Shown: piece after piece, positions 51,492 through 58,907 of the stretch | How the letters are laid out: each line of letters starts with the position of its first letter | Position numbering within the stretch: the stretch's first letter is position 1 | Assembly (NCBI GenBank): GCA_028693285.1 | Contig: JAQUVQ010000003.1 | Span: forward strand, 1-64,000 | Direction: 5' to 3' | DNA from: Smithellaceae bacterium | GTDB lineage: Bacteria > Desulfobacterota > Syntrophia > Syntrophales > Smithellaceae | DNA: 64,000 bases | Translations under genes and position numbers: made by a program | The notes under the pieces: generated by a model | Databases searched by the model: none | Seen by the model: only the letters and a program-made list of their open reading frames with translations | What the model was told of the DNA's origin: nothing

Positions 51492-53258
51492 TCAGCTGAT
51501 CGCGCCGAATCTGCAGACCTGTGCGCAAAGCCCGCACCCGTTGCACAGCGTCTCGTCAATCACCGCGATTCCCTTTCGCTTGGAGCCCTTTTTCGTGACG
51601 CCTTTTTTCCAGGCGATCGGCGGACAGTTCAGCTCCAGGCAGGACCTGCAGCCTTCGCACGCGTCCGGATCCACCTTCAGCGGCGGCTTCGACTTCTGGT
51701 TTGCCCTTTTGAACAAAACGCAGGGGCTCTGGGCGATAATAACGGAAGGGCCGGAGCTCGCCAGTTCATCCTTGATCGCACTGCGGGCTTCCTTCACGTT
51801 GTTCGGATCTATCACTCGAATATTTTCAATTCCCAGGGCTGATATCAGAATATTCAGGTTGACTTTCTTGGCTTCCTTCCCCATCAGGGTGTAGCCCGTT
51901 CCCGGATGTTCCTGCATGCCGGTCATGGCCGTCGTGCTGTTGTCCAGAATGATGATCAGGGCATCGCTGTTGTTGTAGGCCATGTTCATGAGGGGCGTGA
52001 TGCCGGAGTGAAGAAAGGTGGAATCGCCGATCACGCCGACCACCTTCCCCTTTCCTTTTTCCTTAAGGGCCTTGCTCATCCCGTGGGCCATGCCGATGCT
52101 GGCGCCCATGCAGATGCAGGAATGCAGCCCTTCCAGGGGCTTCAGATAGGACAGCGTGTAGCAGCCGATATCGCCGTGGACGTAAGCTTTGGATTTTTTC
52201 AGCGCGTAAAACAATCCCCGGTGCGGGCATCCGGGACAGAGGTTCGGCGGCCGTTGCGCCAGGGTTTCCGGATAAGTCGAAGCGGCGGCCGGCTTATCGG
52301 CATGGATCGCGCTTCGAATGATGCCGGGGTCAAATTCATTCGTGTAGGGGAAGATCTCCTTGCCGGTCACCTCGATGCCCAGGGCCCTGATCTGCTCTTC
52401 CAGATAGGGATCGAGCTCCTCGATGACATAAATCTTTTTGACCCTGGAGGCGAAATGCCGGATCATTTTCACCGGCAGCGGATAGACCATGCCCAGCTTC
52501 AGATAGGAATAATCCGGAAAAACGTCCTTCGCGTAGTTGTATGGCATGCCCGCGGTAATGATGCCGACCGCCGGATCGTTGATTTCCATTTTATTTTCCG
52601 GAAACGTCTCCGCAAACTTCTGCAGGGCTTTCTGGCGCTTTTCCACTTCCACGCGGCGGATGCGCGCGTTGATGGGAACCATGACGTATTTTGCCGCATG
52701 ATGCGCAAGCGCGGTTTTGTCTTCGGGAACCCGCGGCTCGCTGAGCGTGACCACGGACTTGGAATGGGAGACGCGCGTAGTCGTGCGCAGAAAAACCGGA
52801 GTGTCGAATTGTTCGCTGATGGCGAAGGCAAGCTTGACATACTCCTTGGCCTCCTGGGGATCGGACGGCTCCAGCATGGGAATTTTGGCGAACTTGGCGT
52901 AGTTTCGGTTGTCCTGCTCGTTTTGCGAGCTGTGCATGGACGGGTCATCGGCGCTGATGATGACCAGTGCGCCCTCGATTCCGGTGTAGCTTACTGTAAA
53001 AATCGGATCGGCGGCCACGTTCACGCCGACGTGCTTCATGACCGCCAGGGCTTTCGCGCCGCCCAGGGCCGCGCCGATGGCCACCTCCACCGCGACTTTT
53101 TCATTGGGCGCCCATTCGGCGTAAACACCGTCGTACCGGGCAAACTGCTCCATGATTTCGGTGCTGGGCGTGCCCGGATAGGCAGCCGCAAACCTGACGC
53201 CCGCCTCGTACACGCCGCGGGCGATGGCTTCGTTTCCAGACATCAATTCTTTTTTCAA
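51492..53258 (-). CDS. iorA: Indolepyruvate:ferredoxin oxidoreductase subunit alpha
   Basis: A 588-residue IorA: a pyrimidine-binding domain (about 1-165; AAYPGTPSTEIMEQF), a middle domain, a thiamine diphosphate-binding domain (about 340-500; GDIGCYTL, GDSTFLHSG...LDNSTTAMTG), and a C-terminal two-cluster ferredoxin module (CEGCRSCLELNCPP and CNGCGLCAQVCR). This is the anaerobic amino-acid fermentation enzyme of archaea and syntrophic or sulfate-reducing bacteria. The start is TTG at 53258, with GGAGGAGG nine bases upstream; the next in-frame ATG has no such site. Its upstream neighbour is the TPR protein. Confidence 0.96.
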   Translation of the reverse strand: MKKELMSGNEAIARGVYEAGVRFAAAYPGTPSTEIMEQFARYDGVYAEWAPNEKVAVEVAIGAALGGAKALAVMKHVGVNVAADPIFTVSYTGIEGALVIISADDPSMHSSQNEQDNRNYAKFAKIPMLEPSDPQEAKEYVKLAFAISEQFDTPVFLRTTTRVSHSKSVVTLSEPRVPEDKTALAHHAAKYVMVPINARIRRVEVEKRQKALQKFAETFPENKMEINDPAVGIITAGMPYNYAKDVFPDYSYLKLGMVYPLPVKMIRHFASRVKKIYVIEELDPYLEEQIRALGIEVTGKEIFPYTNEFDPGIIRSAIHADKPAAASTYPETLAQRPPNLCPGCPHRGLFYALKKSKAYVHGDIGCYTLSYLKPLEGLHSCICMGASIGMAHGMSKALKEKGKGKVVGVIGDSTFLHSGITPLMNMAYNNSDALIIILDNSTTAMTGMQEHPGTGYTLMGKEAKKVNLNILISALGIENIRVIDPNNVKEARSAIKDELASSGPSVIIAQSPCVLFKRANQKSKPPLKVDPDACEGCRSCLELNCPPIAWKKGVTKKGSKRKGIAVIDETLCNGCGLCAQVCRFGAIS

Positions 53259-53310
53259 CTGCTTGCGCCTCCTCCATAACCGATGGCGGTCCGGGACCCG
53301 CCGCGGGAAC

Positions 53311-53991
53311 TCAGCCCAGGGCGGCTATTTTTCTTCGAAGATAGAGTTGGGCCGCCGAATCCGTTGTTTTTTCCAGAGCCTTTTGGTAGTACTCCATTGC
53401 CTTGGCCTTGTCGTTCAGCGCTTCGTGAGCGCGCGCCACGTTGCGCAGACTCATCATTTCAAAGCCGGTATGGTAACCTTTTTGCGCCTGCTCAAAATAT
53501 TTGAGAGCCGCCCTGAAATCCTTCCTGGCTTCATAAGCGTAGCCCAGAGACGTCAGCGCCAGAAATCTCACGCCCGTTTTATCCGATCCTGTTTTGGCGA
53601 CGAATGTTTCGTAGGAAGCGATCGCCCGGTCCAGGTCTCCCTGGTTGTAGTAAATATTGGCAAGATGGTAATGAGCCATCCGGCCGCTCCAGCTGTGGGG
53701 GTACTGATCCGCCAGCTTCTGCAGGATCGGGATGTTGGCCTTTTCCGTTTCCGGATTGTCGCCGCCCTTCAGGATATTGTCCTGTGCTTTGGCGTATAAT
53801 TTCAGCGCGGAACCGGAATAATAGCTCCAGTAAAAATAAATGCCCAGGACCAGCAGCACGGCGCACGACAGGGCCGCGGCGGCGATGATCACGCGGCTTT
53901 TATTTTCCTCGACGTACTCGCCCACTCTGTCAAAGGTGGTTTGAAAAGCGTCCGGGCTTTTCAGCTCTTTCTTGGATAACTTGGCGGCCAT
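53311..53991 (-). CDS. Single-pass membrane protein with tetratricopeptide repeats
   Basis: A 226-residue protein with a basic cytosolic N terminus (KLSKKELKSPDAF), one membrane helix (about 34-54), and several TPR repeats (about 70-220; HYHLANIYYNQGDLDRAIASYE, LTSLGYAYEARKDFRAALKYFEQA, ARAHEALNDKAKAMEYYQKAL). The N-in topology with a periplasmic TPR domain resembles YfgM/Ancillary SecYEG translocon subunit, a chaperone-linked factor. That assignment is by layout only. GGGGAG precedes the ATG, which lies one base after the thioesterase stop. Confidence 0.8.
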   Translation of the reverse strand: MAAKLSKKELKSPDAFQTTFDRVGEYVEENKSRVIIAAAALSCAVLLVLGIYFYWSYYSGSALKLYAKAQDNILKGGDNPETEKANIPILQKLADQYPHSWSGRMAHYHLANIYYNQGDLDRAIASYETFVAKTGSDKTGVRFLALTSLGYAYEARKDFRAALKYFEQAQKGYHTGFEMMSLRNVARAHEALNDKAKAMEYYQKALEKTTDSAAQLYLRRKIAALG

Positions 53992-53992
53992 T

Positions 53993-54412
53993 TTACTCCC
54001 CTTTGCGAATAGAATATTTCTCGATTAACCCGGTGATCAATGCCGGCATCCTCCGGATTTTTCCTTCGTTGCTGGTGCAGGCATGGATGGTGTATCCTTC
54101 CACGAGCAGTTTTCGCTGATTTTCGTCCCAGATCTTGGAGCTGTAACGGATGCTGGCCCTCTTGATATAGTCAAAGCAAGTCTCCACCGTGAGCAGGTCG
54201 TCGTATCTGGCCGGCTGGAGATAGCGGCAGAACACCGTCGTCAATGGCAGATGGAGCCCCAGGTTTTCCAGATCCGAATAGACAATCCCCATTTGCCGCA
54301 TCAATTCATTCCGGCCCAGCTCAAACCAGCGGATATAGTTGGTGTGATAGACAATGCCCATCGCGTCCGTGTCGGCGTAGATCACGCGGAATGTCGTCAG
54401 GTTACTTTCCAA
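53993..54412 (-). CDS. YbgC-like acyl-CoA thioesterase
   Basis: A 139-residue 4-hydroxybenzoyl-CoA-type hotdog thioesterase with the signature YADTDAMGIVYHTNYIRWFE, which carries the catalytic Asp. It hydrolyses short- to medium-chain or aryl acyl-CoA. The start is TTG at 54412, supported by GGAGAG six bases upstream and lying inside the end of apgM (11-base overlap). Beside iorAB an aryl-acetyl-CoA substrate is tempting, but a general housekeeping role as in tol-pal associated YbgC is equally possible. Confidence 0.9.
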   Translation of the reverse strand: MESNLTTFRVIYADTDAMGIVYHTNYIRWFELGRNELMRQMGIVYSDLENLGLHLPLTTVFCRYLQPARYDDLLTVETCFDYIKRASIRYSSKIWDENQRKLLVEGYTIHACTSNEGKIRRMPALITGLIEKYSIRKGE

Positions 54413-55628
54413 GGAATGCTCTCCAGTCCTGAAGGAAGCCGTCCATCAGCCGATGCCCGGGAGACACGATCAGACCGGCGTCGCGGGCCTGCGCTTCGGT
54501 GAATTTCAGTCCCCGGGCAAGGTTTTCTTCCCGTTTGGATGACAGGACCGCAAAGGGGCTCGGATCGCCCACGTGGGTTTTCACGTCGATCGGCGTCGGA
54601 TGATCGCTGAGCACCAGAATACGGTATTCCCCCAGTTCGCCGATGCGCGTCAGAATCGGTCCGACGATTTTTTCGTCGAAACACTCGATGGCCATGATCT
54701 TGCCTTTCGCGTTGCCTTCATGGCCCATTTCGTCGGGCGCTTCCAGATGAAGAAATACAAAATCCATGAACTTCAGCGCGTCGAGCGCCATTGCGGCCTT
54801 TCCTTCGTAGTTGGTGTCGATGTAGCCTGTGGCCCCCTCCACGCGCAGAGGCTTCAAGCCCGCGTAAATGCCCAGCCCGTTGAGCAGATCCACCGCGGAA
54901 ATCATGCCGCCCGTAAGCTTATATTTTTCGGTCAGGGGCGCCATTCGCGGTTTTCCCCCCTGCCCCCACAGCCAGATGGAGTTGGCCGTTTTCTTTCCTT
55001 CCGCGGCGCGGGCGGCGTTGACCGGATGTTCGTTGAGGATTTGAGCCGCGCTGTGCATCAGCCCGAGAATTTCCTCCGCGTGATCGCCCTGCGGCAGATG
55101 CGGGGCAATGGGTTTGCCGGGGATGTCGTGCGGCGGAGTGGTTTGGGGAGACCCGGCTGCGCCGCGCCAAACCAGCAGGTGCCGATATCCCACGCCGGGA
55201 TAAAACTGGCACCGGGGCGAATGGAGTGTTTTGTTGAGATCCAGAACGATCTGTCTGGCTTCGGGGGAAGAGATGTGTCCGGCGGTAAAATCGTCCATGA
55301 ACGCCGGACCCTCCTGGGTCTCCCCGATATGGACCAGGTTGCAGCGGTAGGCGATGTCGCCCTGCCCCAGCGCAATGCCCTGGCTCGCGGCTTCCAGCGG
55401 CCCGCGGCCCGTGTAGGTTTCTTTCGGATCGTAGCCCAGAACGCTGAGATTGGCCACGTCCGAGCCGGGCGTGAACCCTTCGGGAATCGTGTCCACCAGC
55501 CCCAGAGTGCCTTCGGATGCGATCTGGTCCAAAAAGGGCGTTACGGCGCACTGAAGCGGAGTTTTCCCGCCAAGTTGCCCGCTCGGATAATCCGCCATCC
55601 CGTCTCCCAGTAAAACCACGTATTTCAC
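54402..55628 (-). CDS. apgM: Cofactor-independent phosphoglycerate mutase, archaeal type
   Basis: A 408-residue ApgM of the alkaline phosphatase superfamily, distinct from GpmI: LLGDGMADYP with metal-binding Asp near residue 9, TPGSDVANLSVLGYD with the serine nucleophile, and late DHPTPIDVKTHVGDP. It interconverts 2- and 3-phosphoglycerate. The gene often lies beside hom and thr genes in deltaproteobacteria, and some members may instead act as phosphoserine or homoserine phosphate enzymes; that is a possibility from neighbourhood alone. GTG start with AGGGG about ten bases upstream. Confidence 0.92.
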   Translation of the reverse strand: MKYVVLLGDGMADYPSGQLGGKTPLQCAVTPFLDQIASEGTLGLVDTIPEGFTPGSDVANLSVLGYDPKETYTGRGPLEAASQGIALGQGDIAYRCNLVHIGETQEGPAFMDDFTAGHISSPEARQIVLDLNKTLHSPRCQFYPGVGYRHLLVWRGAAGSPQTTPPHDIPGKPIAPHLPQGDHAEEILGLMHSAAQILNEHPVNAARAAEGKKTANSIWLWGQGGKPRMAPLTEKYKLTGGMISAVDLLNGLGIYAGLKPLRVEGATGYIDTNYEGKAAMALDALKFMDFVFLHLEAPDEMGHEGNAKGKIMAIECFDEKIVGPILTRIGELGEYRILVLSDHPTPIDVKTHVGDPSPFAVLSSKREENLARGLKFTEAQARDAGLIVSPGHRLMDGFLQDWRAFLGK

Positions 55629-55660
55629 GGAGCCACGCCCCTTCCATTTTTACATGCCGC

Positions 55661-55690
55661 GCGGGTTTCGAAACGACCCGCTTTGCGGGT
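55661..55690. repeat. Alternative GC hairpins between hom and apgM
   Basis: GCGGGT (55661-55666), ACCCGC (55676-55681) and GCGGGT (55685-55690) lie in a row, so the middle copy can pair with either neighbour. On the minus strand they directly follow the hom stop. No T-run. They are similar in type to the repeats at 2639-2716. Confidence 0.5.
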
Positions 55691-55695
55691 TTGCG

Positions 55696-57003
55696 CTACA
55701 ACTCGTCTTCGATGCGAATGAGAATGGTTTTGTCCCGGACAATGTCGAGCCGGTCGATTTTCGTGAGCGCCCTGCGCACATTCTTCTCTTTCGCTTTATA
55801 GGTTGTCATCACGATGGGCACGGCCCCCGCTTCTTCCCTCGCCTTCTGGATCACGGTGGCGAGACTGATGTCATTTGCGCCAAGAATGCCGGATATCTTC
55901 GACAGAACGCCCGGGCGGTCCAGGGCGGTGAAACGGAAGTAATACTTCGTTTCGATGTCGTCCATCGGAACCAGTTGGATATTCTCCATGCCGGTTTCAT
56001 TGATGGACCGAAGCGGCACCCGGCCGGAAATCCCCTTCAGCACGTTGCGGGCGCTGTCCAGAATATCGCTGAAAACCGCGCTGGCCGTCGGCATCATGCC
56101 CGCTCCCTGCCCGAAGAGAAAAACCGGCCCGGAGGCGTCTCCCTCCAGGTGGAAGGCGTTGTAGTTGTGGTTGACGTTCGCCAGCAGGTGTCCCGACGCG
56201 ATCATGGTCGGGTGGATTCTGGCTTCCACCGCATCGCCTTTCAGCCTGCCGATCGCCAAAAGCTTGATCCGGTAGCCCAGCTCCCTGGCAAAGGCAATGT
56301 CCTCCGCGCTGATTTTCGTGATGCCTTCCAGGTAAATGTCCTTGAGGCGGACTTTCTTCCCGTAGGCGAGCGACAGCACAATGGCCATCTTGTGCGACGT
56401 ATCGATGCCCTCAATGTCGAACGTCGGGTCCGCCTCGGCAAAACCCAGCTCCTGGGCTTCCTTCAGGACCACGTCGAAGGGCTTCCCCTCGTTCGTCATT
56501 TTGGTGAGAATGAAATTGCAGGTTCCGTTCATGATGCCGACGATGGATTGGATCCGGTTGGCGACCAGCGATTCCTTCAGCGTTTTGATGATGGGAATGG
56601 TCCCGCCGACACTGGCTTCAAATCCGATATCCACGTTTTGCTTCTGCGCCGCCGGGAAAATCTCGTTGCCGTAGGTGGCCAGCATGGCCTTGTTGGCGGT
56701 CACCACATGTTTGCCGTTCCGAATGGCTTCCAAAACGAAGGTGCGCGCCGGCTCATACCCGCCCATCAGTTCGATCACGATGGCGATGTCCGAATCGTTC
56801 AGAATTTCCCGGGCGTCGGTCGTCAGCAGGTTTTTCGGAATTTTCACGCCGCGCGGGGAATTGATGTCGATGTCGGCGATCTTCTTTAAAACAAGCTTCG
56901 CGCCTAGCTTCCGGGCGATGAGCTTTTCGTTTTGCTTCATGAGCCGGACCACGCCGGTTCCGATATTGCCCAGGCCGATCAAGCCGATGGATATGTTTTT
57001 CAT
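55696..57003 (-). CDS. hom: Homoserine dehydrogenase
   Basis: A 435-residue monofunctional homoserine dehydrogenase: a Rossmann domain with GLGNIGTG (from residue 10), NKAMLA, the catalytic region NGTCNFILTKM (around 160-170) and the downstream AEADPTFDIEGIDTSHK, then a C-terminal ACT domain (about 350-430) that normally mediates threonine inhibition. It makes homoserine from aspartate semialdehyde. GAGGT precedes the ATG. A well-shaped promoter lies about 75-100 bases upstream, so hom probably heads its own transcript through apgM. Confidence 0.97.
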   Translation of the reverse strand: MKNISIGLIGLGNIGTGVVRLMKQNEKLIARKLGAKLVLKKIADIDINSPRGVKIPKNLLTTDAREILNDSDIAIVIELMGGYEPARTFVLEAIRNGKHVVTANKAMLATYGNEIFPAAQKQNVDIGFEASVGGTIPIIKTLKESLVANRIQSIVGIMNGTCNFILTKMTNEGKPFDVVLKEAQELGFAEADPTFDIEGIDTSHKMAIVLSLAYGKKVRLKDIYLEGITKISAEDIAFARELGYRIKLLAIGRLKGDAVEARIHPTMIASGHLLANVNHNYNAFHLEGDASGPVFLFGQGAGMMPTASAVFSDILDSARNVLKGISGRVPLRSINETGMENIQLVPMDDIETKYYFRFTALDRPGVLSKISGILGANDISLATVIQKAREEAGAVPIVMTTYKAKEKNVRRALTKIDRLDIVRDKTILIRIEDEL

Positions 57004-57076
57004 TTTTTACCTCAACCGTGCATCAAAAATACGGCCCGGGGCCGCTTTGCCCCGCCTGATTTCGCGAGGGTGGTAC

Positions 57077-57104
57077 CCTATATCAAATCCCGTTGTTTTG
57101 TCAA
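57077..57104 (-). promoter_or_regulatory. Promoter of the hom operon
   Basis: On the minus strand: TTGACA (57104-57099), a 16-base spacer and TATAGG (57082-57077), leaving a leader of about 65 bases. The leader contains a GGGGC/GCCCC hairpin, but no convincing attenuator T-run. Confidence 0.65.
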
Positions 57105-57144
57105 ATGGATATGAGGAGATGAACCTCCGCCGGGGCCGGGTCCG

Positions 57145-58062
57145 CTACGATGTCAGCTGACGATAGACCTCGTCGTGAACCGGCGTGGGAATCCCCGCTT
57201 CACGTCCCGCCCGGCAAAGAAACGCCGTCAGGGTGTCCACTTCCGTCTGCCGGCCTCTCTCCCGGTCGAGCTGCATGGATGTTTTCGCGTCATGGGAGAA
57301 GCCGCCGATCAGCTCTATGGTTTTGTCCACCGCGCTGTCCGGCAGGTGCACGCGGCGGGCACGGGCGACCGCGGCGACTTCCAGCATCATCGCCCGCAGC
57401 CGGTTTTGCAAATCCCCGTCATCGCGGATCAAACCGTACGTTTTGCCGGTTGCCGCCGTGAGCGATCCCAGGGGGCACATCATCAGGAATTTCATCCACA
57501 GCGCTTCGGTCATGCGGCCCGATAGCCTGGCGTCGATTTTCGCCCCCAGCAGGAGTTCCAGAACAGGGGAATACCGGTCGGCGGACACCCGGTCATCCGT
57601 GCCGAAAATCAATCGGCAGGCGCCCTGCGTCTGGATCACCACCCCGGGCTGGTCCAGAAAACTGATGATGTAAACGGAACCGCTGACGACGTCCGCGCCC
57701 GGCAGCACCCCTTTCAGCCTTTCGGCGCTGTCCACGCCGTTTAGCAGGGGGATGACCACGGTTGTTTTGCCGATGTTCTTCGCCAGGGAGCGTGCCGATT
57801 CCTCAAGCGAATAGCTTTTGACGCAGAAAAAGACCAGATCGAACCGGCCGGCCACGGAGGGATCGTCCGTGGCGATGTTCGGCCAGGCGGTATATTGGCC
57901 TTCCCGGGCGCAAAGCTGAAGGCCGTTTTTCTGAATGGCCCGAAGATGCTCTCCGCGGGCGATGAAGACGATTTCATGCTTTCCGGAGGCTGCGTATTCC
58001 CGGGCCAGTTTGCCGCCGAAATATCCCCCTACCCCGCCGATTCCGACCACCGCGATTCTCAT
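57145..58062 (-). CDS. panE: 2-dehydropantoate 2-reductase (ketopantoate reductase)
   Basis: A 305-residue ApbA/PanE-family protein: VGIGGVGGYFGGKLA at the N terminus, FFCVKSY, PLLNGVD with the conserved Asn (near 105), and a C-terminal helical domain with the catalytic Lys/Glu region (EALWMKFLMMCPLGSLTAATG, SMQLDRERGRQTEVDTL). It reduces ketopantoate to pantoate with NADPH. The family also contains other 2-oxoacid reductases, but the motif set is good. AAGGAG lies nine bases before the ATG. Confidence 0.92.
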   Translation of the reverse strand: MRIAVVGIGGVGGYFGGKLAREYAASGKHEIVFIARGEHLRAIQKNGLQLCAREGQYTAWPNIATDDPSVAGRFDLVFFCVKSYSLEESARSLAKNIGKTTVVIPLLNGVDSAERLKGVLPGADVVSGSVYIISFLDQPGVVIQTQGACRLIFGTDDRVSADRYSPVLELLLGAKIDARLSGRMTEALWMKFLMMCPLGSLTAATGKTYGLIRDDGDLQNRLRAMMLEVAAVARARRVHLPDSAVDKTIELIGGFSHDAKTSMQLDRERGRQTEVDTLTAFLCRAGREAGIPTPVHDEVYRQLTS

Positions 58063-58270
58063 CGAATGGATCTCCTTTTCAGTTGCGAGTTAACCGAAAT
58101 CCTTCAAAAAGATCAAGGATCAATTTGGACTTCCGGTTGTTGACGGACAACTGAACTCCGGTCAACTGCCTTATGGAATCTTCAGGAAATGCCGCTAAAA
58201 AATGTTTTTGGGGTTCATGGAAGGCATCTTCGATCGATTGTCTTGGCTTACCGCTGCTTTGGCTAGTCCG

Positions 58271-58316
58271 GTCAAAACAAAAAGATCCTGTGAGGCTTGA
58301 ACATCAGCCTCACAGG
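58271..58316 (-). terminator. Terminator of the small secreted protein gene
   Basis: A perfect 11-bp stem CCTGTGAGGCT/AGCCTCACAGG with an 8-base loop, followed on the minus strand by ATCTTTTTGTTTT. It lies 34 bases after the stop of the 101-residue gene. Confidence 0.9.
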
Positions 58317-58349
58317 TGAGTTTTCTGCGTTTCAGGTTTCAAAACCCGC

Positions 58350-58655
58350 TTATTTCGGGGCGCAGAGAAAACCGCCTTTCGGAAAAACTTTGCCTTTCTC
58401 ATCCTGGGCTTTCGGATGATAACCGATGGCCTTGCTGTCCGCTCCGCATACCTGCTTGCCCAGGTTTCTCTTCGACTTTGGCACGGGGCCGAAAGCTTCC
58501 GGGCGGTCCCACAGCATTTCACTGCCCAGCAGCGGGGACTGAAGCTTGGGCGGGACGCGGTCCGGTTTCTTGCCCGGTCCGGCGGCAAATGCCATTGTTG
58601 AAAACGCTAAAAAAACAACTGCGATGAACAATGCGATCATTCTTGATGTTTTCAT
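58350..58655 (-). CDS. Small secreted protein of unknown function
   Basis: A 101-residue protein with a clear signal peptide (about 1-25, ending MAFAA). The mature part is basic and Pro/Gly/Lys-rich (GKKPDRVPPKLQSPLLG, KSKRNLGKQ) with two cysteines. No known family is recognised. The AAAGGAG site before ATG 58655, the promoter at 58781-58753 and the strong terminator make it an independent, well-defined gene. Two cysteines about 30 residues apart could form a disulfide or bind a cofactor; neither is shown by a motif such as CxxCH. Confidence 0.78.
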   Translation of the reverse strand: MKTSRMIALFIAVVFLAFSTMAFAAGPGKKPDRVPPKLQSPLLGSEMLWDRPEAFGPVPKSKRNLGKQVCGADSKAIGYHPKAQDEKGKVFPKGGFLCAPK

Positions 58656-58752
58656 CAGACACTCCTTTCTGTTTTTCCATTTTAACATTTTGAGGAGACA
58701 GTCATTCCCCCTTCTTTCATGACGAATTTTCTAAACGCCTCAATTATGCAAA

Positions 58753-58781
58753 AATTAACAGGGCCGGAAGGCTATCGTCAA
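58753..58781 (-). promoter_or_regulatory. Promoter of the small secreted protein gene
   Basis: On the minus strand: TTGACG (58781-58776), a 17-base spacer and TTAATT (58758-58753), giving a leader of about 90 bases. Confidence 0.5.
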
Positions 58782-58907
58782 TCCTTATGATTGCCCAATT
58801 TTTACCGATAGATTACCGATGACTTCTAAGTGTTTTCCTCCTCGTCAAATCTTAACCTTGATGGCTTCAGACCGGTTTTCTCAATCCTCTCTGGTCATAC
58901 CCTTTGT

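Noticed and set aside
57004..57076. A threonine-type attenuator in the hom leader
   Set aside because: There is a GC hairpin, but no leader peptide rich in Thr/Ile/Met codons and no T-run positioned after the stem.
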